64,000 nucleotides of DNA. Source: Pedobacter sp. FW305-3-2-15-E-R2A2 (GTDB lineage Bacteria > Bacteroidota > Bacteroidia > Sphingobacteriales > Sphingobacteriaceae). Positions 26,220 to 33,604 of this stretch are shown in pieces (position 1 is the first letter of the stretch; every line of letters begins with the position of its first letter). The DNA lies in the NCBI RefSeq assembly GCF_038446955.1, contig NZ_CP151803.1, forward strand, positions 5,456,001 to 5,520,000, written 5' to 3'. A model generated the notes under the pieces. It was not told where the DNA came from. It ran no database searches and saw only the letters and a program-made list of their open reading frames with translations. The translations under genes were made by a program, and so were the position numbers.

Positions 26220-27338
26220 CTATTTTATAGGTAAAGAGGAAATATCCTGATTCAGCTGGTACAACTTCCCAGGCAGAGAAGTCAAGATCCCCTGCATTTC
26301 CAGGTTCAATAAATGCAAAGCAAGCTTACTTTTTGGAATTTCCAGACGCAGCTCCAACTCGTCTATAGCAATTGCTGAAATCGTCAGGGCCTGAAGAATC
26401 TGTTGCTCCTCCGGACTCAATTCAACAGGAAAATTTGTTCTTACCGTCATCTTCTCAGTTCTACGAAGCTCCCAGCCAAGGTAATAAGCAAGATCCCTGG
26501 CGTGACTGATCAGCCCAGCCCTATTGGTCTTAATCAGGAAGTTACAACCTTCAGAACTCAGGTCGTTCACCCTTCCCGGAAAAGCAAAAACGTCCCGGTG
26601 ATAAGAATTCGCTATATCTGCCGTAATGAGCGCCCCACCTTTTGATGCCGCTTCTACTACAATGGTCACATCTGAGATCCCTGCGATGATCCGGTTTCTT
26701 TTTGGAAAATTCTCCTTATCCGGATTGGTAAGCGATGGGAATTCGGTAAGCAAACCGCCATTAAGAACCATCTTCTTCGCAATATGACTATGGGCCTGGG
26801 GATACATACGATCTAATCCGTGAGCTAAAACCCCTACTGTTGGAATCCCATTTTGGAGACTCTCCTGATGAGCAGTTACATCGATCCCATAAGCAAGCCC
26901 GCTTACGATCAGCACCTCATAACCTGCAAGTGTCTCCGCAAGTTGCTTACAGAGCAGCTTACCATAGGCTGTGGCCTGACGGGTACCGACCACACTAATG
27001 ATCCGGGAATGATTTAAATCCGCATTCCCTCTGTAGTACAATAAGACAGGCGCATCCGCACAATTTTTTAGTCGGACAGGATAATTATCATCTGTCAGAA
27101 ATAACACCTGAACCTGATATTTCTTAATAAATTCCAATTGTATTTTAGCCTTGGCCATGGCCTCTTTCCCAAGAATTAATGTTGCGGTTTGTAACCCAAT
27201 CCCTGGTACCTCCATCAATTCTTTCGCATTTGCACCAAAGATCGCTTCAGGGCTAAGGAAATGTGCCAATAGATTTTTAGCAGTAATGTGCCCTACATTT
27301 TTGATCATGGTAAGGGCGATTTTATGTATTAAGCTCAT
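26220..27338 (-). CDS. dprA: DNA-processing protein DprA
   Basis: The 372-residue protein loads RecA on incoming single-stranded DNA during transformation. An N-terminal helix-hairpin-helix region (VPGIGLQTATLILGKEA) precedes the extended Rossmann domain (SVVGTRQATAYGKLL, IVSGLAYGIDVTAHQ, FPKRNRIIAGISD, EAASKGGALITAD). A C-terminal winged-helix (IAIDELELRLEIPKSKL) matches the DML1-like end of many DprA proteins. It is monocistronic, between the cystathionine synthase gene and a gene-free region. No other competence gene lies in the window. Confidence 0.94.
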   Translation of the reverse strand: MSLIHKIALTMIKNVGHITAKNLLAHFLSPEAIFGANAKELMEVPGIGLQTATLILGKEAMAKAKIQLEFIKKYQVQVLFLTDDNYPVRLKNCADAPVLLYYRGNADLNHSRIISVVGTRQATAYGKLLCKQLAETLAGYEVLIVSGLAYGIDVTAHQESLQNGIPTVGVLAHGLDRMYPQAHSHIAKKMVLNGGLLTEFPSLTNPDKENFPKRNRIIAGISDVTIVVEAASKGGALITADIANSYHRDVFAFPGRVNDLSSEGCNFLIKTNRAGLISHARDLAYYLGWELRRTEKMTVRTNFPVELSPEEQQILQALTISAIAIDELELRLEIPKSKLALHLLNLEMQGILTSLPGKLYQLNQDISSLPIK

Positions 27339-27377
27339 TGGCTAACTTATAACTTATCGCTTGAATAATCACTATAG

Positions 27378-27502
27378 AAGAGAAATATCTTGCTGAAAAA
27401 AGAAGCATTACCACTCAAAGGCGGAAATCTTTTGGGCTGAAGAAGCCCAAAATTTTCTATGCCTTTTCCCGGAACGCATCTTTTTCAGGAGAAATATTGC
27501 TC
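27378..27502. repeat. Long nested imperfect inverted repeat (MITE- or REP-like)
   Basis: The outer arms (about 27380-27406 and 27476-27500) match imperfectly, sharing a GAGxAATAT...CTGAAAAA core. AAAGGC (27417-27422) pairs with GCCTTT (27461-27466). The centre is a perfect hairpin, TTTTGGGCT (27430-27438) and AGCCCAAAA (27444-27452). The whole 120-base unit could fold into one extended stem. Confidence 0.6.
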
Positions 27503-27812
27503 CAGATAAAGTATTAAGGGCGCTCTGCCTCAACAGCGATCGTTGTAACCAAAACAGGAGCACTAGGATACTCAACTTCAACCCCCCTTAGTTTGAATTA
27601 ATCAGGAGTACGAAAAATTCACATATCTGACTTGCCCCCCATTTTCAGTCAATTGGAAGTAGAAAAAATAGCATATCTAACTTCAATAACCGATATTTCC
27701 AGTTCACAGAGAAGAGGAGATTAAGGCATTACAAAATGACATAGGCTTTTAATCCGGCCTGGAATGATTTGGGACAGCATTCCCTGTGATGATTGCATGC
27801 AGGATTTCATAA

Positions 27813-27892
27813 AAAAAGCAGATGTACTTTGAAGACATTCGAATATTTGCCCTTCAGCAAAGATTCGGGGATGAAAAGTATATCTGCTTTTT
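27813..27892. repeat. 18-bp inverted repeat downstream of rsmG
   Basis: Arms 27813-27830 and 27875-27892 pair over 18 bases with a single mismatch, separated by 44 bases. A/T tracts bound both ends. It begins 30 bases past the rsmG stop and may act as its transcription terminator, although the loop is unusually long. Confidence 0.65.
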
Positions 27893-27921
27893 ATAGTATT
27901 TCTTCAAAGAGAAGAACCTTG

Positions 27922-28554
27922 TTATTGAGGAATATAAACCACAAATTTAGTTTCGAAAAAATCTTCTTTAAAATAGTCTGCCAGTGGATACAACTCTGCT
28001 TTCAACCTGGATTCTTCGATTTCTTCAGCAAGATCACCACCTTTTAGGTAAAGGATACCATTGGGGATTGCATTTTTAGAATCTTTATTAAACTTCCCTC
28101 TTACCCATGGATAAAAGTCAATAAGCCTTGTAACAGCTCTGGATACGACAAAATCATACTTATCAGTTACCTGTTCGGCCCTTAAATGGCTGGCCTTCAC
28201 ATTTTTCAATCCCAGTCCAGCCGCAACTTCAGTAACCACTTTAATCTTTTTTCCGATAGAATCCACCAAATGGAACTGAGTTTCAGGGAATAGAATGGCC
28301 AAAGGAATTCCTGGAAAACCTCCTCCGGTTCCCACATCCAGTACTTTTTCTCCCGGTTTGAAAGTGCAAAATTTTGCAATACCAAGAGAATGAAGGATAT
28401 GGCGAACATAGAGTTCATCAATATCTTTTCTGGAGATTACATTGATCTGGGCATTCCAGAAACTATATAAATCGTACAACTGATCAAACTGAGCAATTTG
28501 TTCATCAGTCAGATCCTTAAAATATTCTTGTATTAGCGTTGATCTTATTTCCAC
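27922..28554 (-). CDS. rsmG: 16S rRNA (guanine-527-N7)-methyltransferase RsmG
   Basis: The 210-residue SAM-dependent methyltransferase modifies G527 of 16S rRNA. The N-terminal helices (FDQLYDLYSFWNAQINVISR) and SAM motif I (VLDVGTGGGFPGIPLAILFP) are diagnostic. VVSRAVTRLIDFYPW belongs to the later catalytic region and GILYLKGGDLAEEI follows. Loss of this enzyme typically gives low-level streptomycin resistance. The gene starts ten bases inside the end of the upstream glycosyltransferase gene, so the two are co-expressed. Confidence 0.95.
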   Translation of the reverse strand: MEIRSTLIQEYFKDLTDEQIAQFDQLYDLYSFWNAQINVISRKDIDELYVRHILHSLGIAKFCTFKPGEKVLDVGTGGGFPGIPLAILFPETQFHLVDSIGKKIKVVTEVAAGLGLKNVKASHLRAEQVTDKYDFVVSRAVTRLIDFYPWVRGKFNKDSKNAIPNGILYLKGGDLAEEIEESRLKAELYPLADYFKEDFFETKFVVYIPQ

Positions 28555-29666
28555 TTTACTTTTTTAACAAATATAGACAGAATGCCATTAAACACGAGAA
28601 AAATGAACAAGAGAATGTCCAGGATGGGAAAACACCATCGTAAATCACTATAATTTAACCGTTTTAAAATGCGGGGATAGATGAAACATCTGATCACAAT
28701 ACTCACCAACAAAACACCTAAAGCAGGGTATAATGTCGCTTTGAAGCATAATAATGCGGCAAAGAAAGCATAGAAAAGAAACTGAAAGATGATCTGGCAG
28801 GAAAGGATAAACTTATGTTTCCCTTTATATAACTTACCCGCCCCGAAATGTCTTTTCTTTTGTCTCAGGTAAGCGCCAAAGCTGGTATTCGGTTCAGACC
28901 ATACCTGACTCTCTTTGTTGATCCGGATCTCTGTATTGCGGGAATGTGCATTCGCATTTACAAACAGATCATCATCACCAGAAGGAATATGCATGTGCGC
29001 AGCAAAACCTTTGTTCTTGAAGAAAAGCGTCTTTCTATAAGCCATATTTCTTCCTACGCCCATATATGGCATACCTTTAATCGCGTAAGAAAGATAGTTT
29101 ACAGCGGTAAAAAACGTTTCAAAACGAATTAAAGCATTTAGAATACCTCTCTTTTTAAGGTATGGGGAATAACCCAAAACAATCTCCACCTTTGGATCTT
29201 CAGACTGTTGCATCCCCAACAACCAGTTTGCTGAAGCGGGAACACAATCGGCATCTGTAAATACCAGCCAGTCGTTGGAAGCGGCTTTAATTCCCATGGT
29301 AACGGCAAATTTTTTGCCTGCAATAAACTTTTCCCCTTCTGAGATCGTTACGATCTTCAACCGCTTATATTGTTTGGCAAACTCTTCTAAAAGCTGTCTG
29401 GTTCCATCCCAGGATCGGTCATTTACAACAACCACCTCAAAATCAGGATGATTTTGTTCCAGAACTGAAGGCAGGTAATTTCTTAGATTGTCCACTTCAT
29501 TGCGTGCACAAATGACAACGCTTAAGGGTTTTGCAGCAGTTTCCGGTATGGGTTCTACCGGAAAAAAAGCCAGTTTCAGGTGAACAAATAAACTAAAGTA
29601 TAATTGTATTAAGAAACAGAAGATCAATGAGCCGAGCAGACAACTCTCTATTAAGGTTAATTCCAC
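28545..29666 (-). CDS. Family 2 glycosyltransferase, membrane bound
   Basis: The 373-residue protein has an N-terminal membrane helix (about 7-30), then a GT-A domain (SVVICARNEVDNLRNYL, VVVVNDRSWDGT, FTDADCVP for the metal-binding DxD region, GRNMAYRK). Two or three C-terminal helices complete it (FQFLFYAFFAALLCF, LDILLFIFLVFNGILSI). A QxxRW-like RQKKRHFGAGKL segment suggests a processive or lipid-linked transferase. The sugar donor and acceptor are unknown. It overlaps rsmG by ten bases. Confidence 0.88.
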   Translation of the reverse strand: MELTLIESCLLGSLIFCFLIQLYFSLFVHLKLAFFPVEPIPETAAKPLSVVICARNEVDNLRNYLPSVLEQNHPDFEVVVVNDRSWDGTRQLLEEFAKQYKRLKIVTISEGEKFIAGKKFAVTMGIKAASNDWLVFTDADCVPASANWLLGMQQSEDPKVEIVLGYSPYLKKRGILNALIRFETFFTAVNYLSYAIKGMPYMGVGRNMAYRKTLFFKNKGFAAHMHIPSGDDDLFVNANAHSRNTEIRINKESQVWSEPNTSFGAYLRQKKRHFGAGKLYKGKHKFILSCQIIFQFLFYAFFAALLCFKATLYPALGVLLVSIVIRCFIYPRILKRLNYSDLRWCFPILDILLFIFLVFNGILSIFVKKVKWK

Positions 29667-29752
29667 GATGTATTTTTGTAGCTGCCAAATTTCTGCTTTT
29701 TAATCTGTAATGTTCCTTTTTGTTGATAAAAAATTTAGCCCATTTATAGCGC

Positions 29753-29770
29753 TATTTTTGCTACTTTTGG
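29753..29770 (+). promoter_or_regulatory. Two successive -7-like motifs before tgt
   Basis: TATTTTTG (29753-29760) and TACTTTTG (29763-29770) both match TAnnTTTG and lie 27-44 bases before ATG 29797. Their position supports that start over the upstream in-frame ATG at 29710. A third match lies at 29671-29678. Confidence 0.5.
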
Positions 29771-29796
29771 CAGATTTTAGTGGAGCATACAGATTT

Positions 29797-30927
29797 ATGA
29801 AATTTACCTTACAGGCAAACGATACACATTCAAAGGCAAGAGCAGGAACAGTAACAACAGATCACGGAGACATACAAACTCCTATTTTCATGCCTGTGGG
29901 CACTGCAGGAACTGTAAAAGCAGTTCATCAACGGGAACTTAAAAACGATATTGACGCCAAGATCATTTTGGGCAATACCTATCATTTATACCTGAGACCA
30001 GGCTTAGATATTATAGAAGGAAGCGGTGGATTGCATAAATTTATTGGCTGGGACCGTCCGATTTTAACCGATAGCGGAGGTTATCAGGTTTATTCCTTGA
30101 GTAAAGTAAGGAAGATTAAGGAAGAAGGCGTTACTTTTCGCTCGCATATTGATGGTTCGAAACACCTTTTTACACCGGAGTATGCCATGGATATCCAACG
30201 TACCATTGGTGCAGATATCATTATGGCTTTTGATGAATGTACACCTTATCCTTGTGATTATAAATACGCGGCAAATTCCATCAACATGACCCACCGCTGG
30301 TTAAAGCGTTGCTGCAACAGGTTTGACTCAACAGAACCAAAATACGGATTCAACCAAACCTTATTCCCTATTGTACAGGGATCAGTGTATAAAGACCTGA
30401 GGAAGAAATCTGCTGAATTTATTGCAGGAATGAACCGTGAGGGAAATGCAATCGGTGGATTATCCGTAGGGGAACCTGCAGAGGAGATGTACGGAATGAC
30501 AGAAGTAGTCTGTGACATTCTTCCGTACGACAAACCGAGATACCTGATGGGGGTAGGAACACCAATTAATATACTGGAAAACATTGCTTTAGGCGTCGAC
30601 ATGTTCGACTGCGTAATGCCTACCAGAAATGCAAGAAACGGAATGTTATTTACCAGGAACGGCATCATTAACATCGGAAATAAGAAATGGGCAGATGACT
30701 TCTCTCCGATTGATGCGGAAAGTGACCTTCATGCAGATCAGGTATATTCTAAAGCCTATTTAAGACACCTAATGCATTCAAAAGAGATGCTTGGCGCACA
30801 AATTGCAACCCTTCACAACCTGCATTTTTACCTGTGGCTCGTTAAAACAGCCAGGGAGAAAATTATCAGTGGCGAGTTTTACGCCTGGAAGAACAAAATG
30901 GTGACTATATTAGGTAATAAATTGTAA
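29797..30927 (+). CDS. tgt: Queuine/preQ1 tRNA-ribosyltransferase lacking zinc cysteines
   Basis: The 376-residue enzyme exchanges guanine at position 34 of GUN-anticodon tRNAs for a 7-deazaguanine. Active-site sequences are present: IILGNTYHLYLRPG, DSGGYQVYSL, MAFDECTPYP and the loop MPTRNARNGMLFT with the nucleophilic Asp nearby (ALGVDMFDCVMP). The usual zinc site, CxCxxC plus a His 26 residues later, has Ser309, Leu311 and Asp314 in place of the cysteines; only His340 aligns. I placed the start at MKFTLQAND because the longer frame from 29710 encodes a hydrophobic leader and overlaps promoter-like motifs. The LptF/G gene starts immediately after its stop. Confidence 0.94.
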   Translation: MKFTLQANDTHSKARAGTVTTDHGDIQTPIFMPVGTAGTVKAVHQRELKNDIDAKIILGNTYHLYLRPGLDIIEGSGGLHKFIGWDRPILTDSGGYQVYSLSKVRKIKEEGVTFRSHIDGSKHLFTPEYAMDIQRTIGADIIMAFDECTPYPCDYKYAANSINMTHRWLKRCCNRFDSTEPKYGFNQTLFPIVQGSVYKDLRKKSAEFIAGMNREGNAIGGLSVGEPAEEMYGMTEVVCDILPYDKPRYLMGVGTPINILENIALGVDMFDCVMPTRNARNGMLFTRNGIINIGNKKWADDFSPIDAESDLHADQVYSKAYLRHLMHSKEMLGAQIATLHNLHFYLWLVKTAREKIISGEFYAWKNKMVTILGNKL

Positions 30928-32031
30928 ATGAACTTTATCAAAGGCAGGATTAAGATTATCGACTGGTATATTATCAGCAAGTATCTGGGTACATTTATTT
31001 ATACTCTGACGCTATTTGTAGTCATCATTGTGATCTTTGACCTTTCAGAGAAACTGGACGATTTTCTTGGCAACAACCTGACCTTCTGGCAAGTGATTTC
31101 CTTATATTATGCGGGCTCTATTCCCTTTTATGTGAATATGCTCTCCCCGCTGATCAATTTCATTGCGGTGATATTTTTCACCGCAAAGATGGCCGATCAA
31201 ACGGAGATTGTACCCATATTAAGTGGAGGAGTCAGCTTTAACCGATTCTTATTGCCCTATTTTATATCCGCATTTATCATTTTTTCCATTAACCTCGCTT
31301 CTAATCTATACATCCTTCCCTATACCAATCAGATAAAGAATAACTTCGAAAACACCTTTATAAAGAAGAATGATCCGACCAGTAAGACTGATATTCACAT
31401 GAAACTGGATGATCATACTTATATCTACATGAGGAGCTTTGACAACAGGAGTAAAGTAGGAAGCCAGTTCTCATTAGACAACTTTAAAGGCGATATACTG
31501 ACCAGGAAGATTGTGGCTGATGAGATCAAATGGGACTCATTAAAGCGGTCATGGAGGCTAACCAACTATTCCGTAAGGAACATAGACGGCCTGAAAGAAA
31601 GCATGGTCAATGGCGCAACAAAAACCAAAGACACCATTCTGGATATGCGTCCTGACGACTTCTCGGCCTATGATAATATCTTCGAAAACCTGTCCAACAA
31701 AGACCTTTCGGATAAGATTAAAAAAGAAAGAATCAGAGGTTCTGGTATCATGAACGACCTGCTTTTTGAGCGTTATAAACGTTATTTGCAACCTTTATCG
31801 GCCTTCGTACTCACCCTGATCGGCGTCGCCTTATCCTCCAGGAAGGTCCGTGGAGGCGTGGGACTTCCACTTGGAATAGGCATTATTTTAAGCTTCTGTT
31901 ATATAGTATTGAATCAATTCGCGAAAATGTTCTCTCTTAAAGGGGGTATTTCACCGCTATTTGCTGTACTCGTACCTACCATATTTTTCGGATTACTGGG
32001 ATACTATTTACTCCGAAAAGCACCAAAATAA
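30928..32031 (+). CDS. LptF/LptG-family lipopolysaccharide export permease (YjgP/YjgQ)
   Basis: The 367-residue inner-membrane protein has the YjgP/YjgQ layout. Three N-terminal helices (FIYTLTLFVVIIVIFDLSE, LINFIAVIFFTAKMAD, FISAFIIFSINLASNLYI) precede a periplasmic beta-jellyroll (about 130-265) and three C-terminal helices (LQPLSAFVLTLIGVALSS, LPLGIGIILSFCYIVLNQF). It would form half of the LptB2FG complex that extracts LPS from the inner membrane. It directly abuts the tgt stop codon, and the EamA gene starts one base after its own stop. Confidence 0.92.
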   Translation: MNFIKGRIKIIDWYIISKYLGTFIYTLTLFVVIIVIFDLSEKLDDFLGNNLTFWQVISLYYAGSIPFYVNMLSPLINFIAVIFFTAKMADQTEIVPILSGGVSFNRFLLPYFISAFIIFSINLASNLYILPYTNQIKNNFENTFIKKNDPTSKTDIHMKLDDHTYIYMRSFDNRSKVGSQFSLDNFKGDILTRKIVADEIKWDSLKRSWRLTNYSVRNIDGLKESMVNGATKTKDTILDMRPDDFSAYDNIFENLSNKDLSDKIKKERIRGSGIMNDLLFERYKRYLQPLSAFVLTLIGVALSSRKVRGGVGLPLGIGIILSFCYIVLNQFAKMFSLKGGISPLFAVLVPTIFFGLLGYYLLRKAPK

Positions 32032-32032
32032 A

Positions 32033-32926
32033 ATGAGCAATCCAGTCGATAGTCATCCAAATAGAAACCTGTTAATCTTACATTTTACTGTTTTTATCTG
32101 GGGATTTACCGGTATTCTTGGCGCAGTTATTTCCATCAATGCTGTACAATTAGTATGGTACAGAGTACTCATTGCCAGCCTTAGCTTACTGGCTTACTTC
32201 CTGATTACCAAGACCAGTTTAAGGATTTCAAAAAAGCAATTTTTACAATTTTTCTTTACAGGAAGTATTGTCGCCGCCCACTGGATTCTATTTTTTCATG
32301 CCATTAAAGTCTCTACGGTCTCCGTTACACTCGTCGCCCTCTCCTCTTACACCCTGTTTACGGCAATATTAGAGCCGCTGATCAAGAAAAAATCTATTTT
32401 AATACCAGATGTCGTCATCGGATTAATTATGATCCTGGGCATCTATATGGTCTTTAAATTCGAATCGGGTTATACATTAGGTATCATTTTAGGCCTTTTA
32501 TCGGCCTTAGCTTCGAGCTTGTTCAGTACAATCAACTCGACATTAGTGCAAAAAAGTGATCCGAAAATCATTGGTTTTTATGAAATGACCGGAGCTTTTT
32601 TCTGGATCACACTCTACCGTTTGTTTGACAAATCTCTACTTTCAGAGTCCTTTAATTTAAGCGTTAAGGACTGGTCCTACCTGCTTTTACTAGGCACCAT
32701 ATGCACCGCTTTAGCTTATGTTGCAGGGGTCTCTGTGATGCGTACTTTATCCGCTTTTCGGGTAGCATTAATTACCAATCTTGAACCTGTTTACGGAATC
32801 CTTTTAGCCTTCATATTCTTTGGCAGCAAGGAGACCATGTCCATTGGTTTTTACCTCGGCGCTATCTTAATTATCGGGGCCGTATTTCTATACCCGATCT
32901 ACAAAAAACGCAGGAATTTAACTTAA
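32033..32926 (+). CDS. EamA-family (DMT) transporter
   Basis: The 297-residue membrane protein has ten predicted helices in two EamA repeats, for example FIWGFTGILGAVISINAVQL, FTGSIVAAHWILFFHA, VVIGLIMILGIYMVF and LLLLGTICTALAYVAGV. Such carriers move small metabolites; the substrate cannot be told. ATG 32033 is chosen since the frame upstream to 31961 lies within the LptF/G gene. It is the end of the tgt-lptF/G-eamA run. Confidence 0.9.
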   Translation: MSNPVDSHPNRNLLILHFTVFIWGFTGILGAVISINAVQLVWYRVLIASLSLLAYFLITKTSLRISKKQFLQFFFTGSIVAAHWILFFHAIKVSTVSVTLVALSSYTLFTAILEPLIKKKSILIPDVVIGLIMILGIYMVFKFESGYTLGIILGLLSALASSLFSTINSTLVQKSDPKIIGFYEMTGAFFWITLYRLFDKSLLSESFNLSVKDWSYLLLLGTICTALAYVAGVSVMRTLSAFRVALITNLEPVYGILLAFIFFGSKETMSIGFYLGAILIIGAVFLYPIYKKRRNLT

Positions 32927-33604
32927 ATATTTCCCCGGACCAAGAACCAAAACCATCTCTTAATTCTGATCAGTCACCTCATAAAAGCAGCCCGAATTCT
33001 TCTGAACAACACCAAAGTAGGACCTCATTTTTTCACCCAATCCAAAGACAACACGCGAGGTCAGCATAAGAAAACACAGTTAAATAACACGGCAACAACA
33101 AGACGCAAATAACGGCCAATCGATATCCACAATCCATTAGATACACCTCCACATAAGTCCCTCTCAAAGACTCAGATTCCTATAGAAATCAGTTGGCAAT
33201 TTGGTCAGAATAATGGATGTTATTTTTCATAGACCGCTCAATCCCCCGGGGTAGGGGAGAGAAAAACAGCCTCAAAATCCAGCAATATTCCCGGCTGTTT
33301 AAAACATAAATCATAGATGATGACCTATAAAAATCAAATATTTCGTCCAATTTTCATATTGTAACTAACCATCAAATGGTGTACCTTAAGCCCTGATTCT
33401 TACCCGGTATATTTCAAAGTGAAAATCAACAAAAAAATACTGATTTTTCAATAGAAAAAGACCCTAAATCCAAGCATCACATTTCAATAAAAAATCACAA
33501 AACACTAAATACCAACCCAATAAACATCATCAATTAAAATTAAAGATCAAATAAAAAAAACCTCATAAAATTTAAAAAACTAATTATTTTAGCACCACAA
33601 AATA
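32927..33604. other. 678-bp gene-free region
   Basis: There is no open frame with coding character on either strand and no tRNA. The last 130 bases before 33605 are very AT-rich and probably contain the promoter of the next gene. The only structure noticed is a weak hairpin (AAACAGCC 33264-33271 and GGCTGTTT 33293-33300) and a CCCCCGGGG run near 33243. Confidence 0.5.

Larger units (their letters stand above)
27339..27921. other. 583-bp gene-free region rich in inverted repeats
   Basis: This stretch lies between dprA and rsmG and has no credible coding sequence on either strand. It holds two separate long inverted repeats, described in their own entries. It also has an imperfect direct repeat of about 27 bases (around 27606-27634 and 27656-27684, both containing CATATCT and ACTT) at 51-base spacing. 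It may be a remnant of a non-autonomous repeat element or hold a structured RNA. Confidence 0.6.

Noticed and set aside
27793..28047. 84-codon plus-strand frame near the rsmG end
   Set aside because: It covers the inverted repeat and the antisense of rsmG; composition is not protein-like.
29710..29796. N-terminal hydrophobic extension of tgt
   Set aside because: Tgt is cytoplasmic and begins at MKFTLQAND; the extension overlaps promoter-like motifs.
33264..33300. Weak hairpin AAACAGCC/GGCTGTTT
   Set aside because: The loop is 21 bases and there is no T-tract; it is far from any gene end, so not called a terminator.
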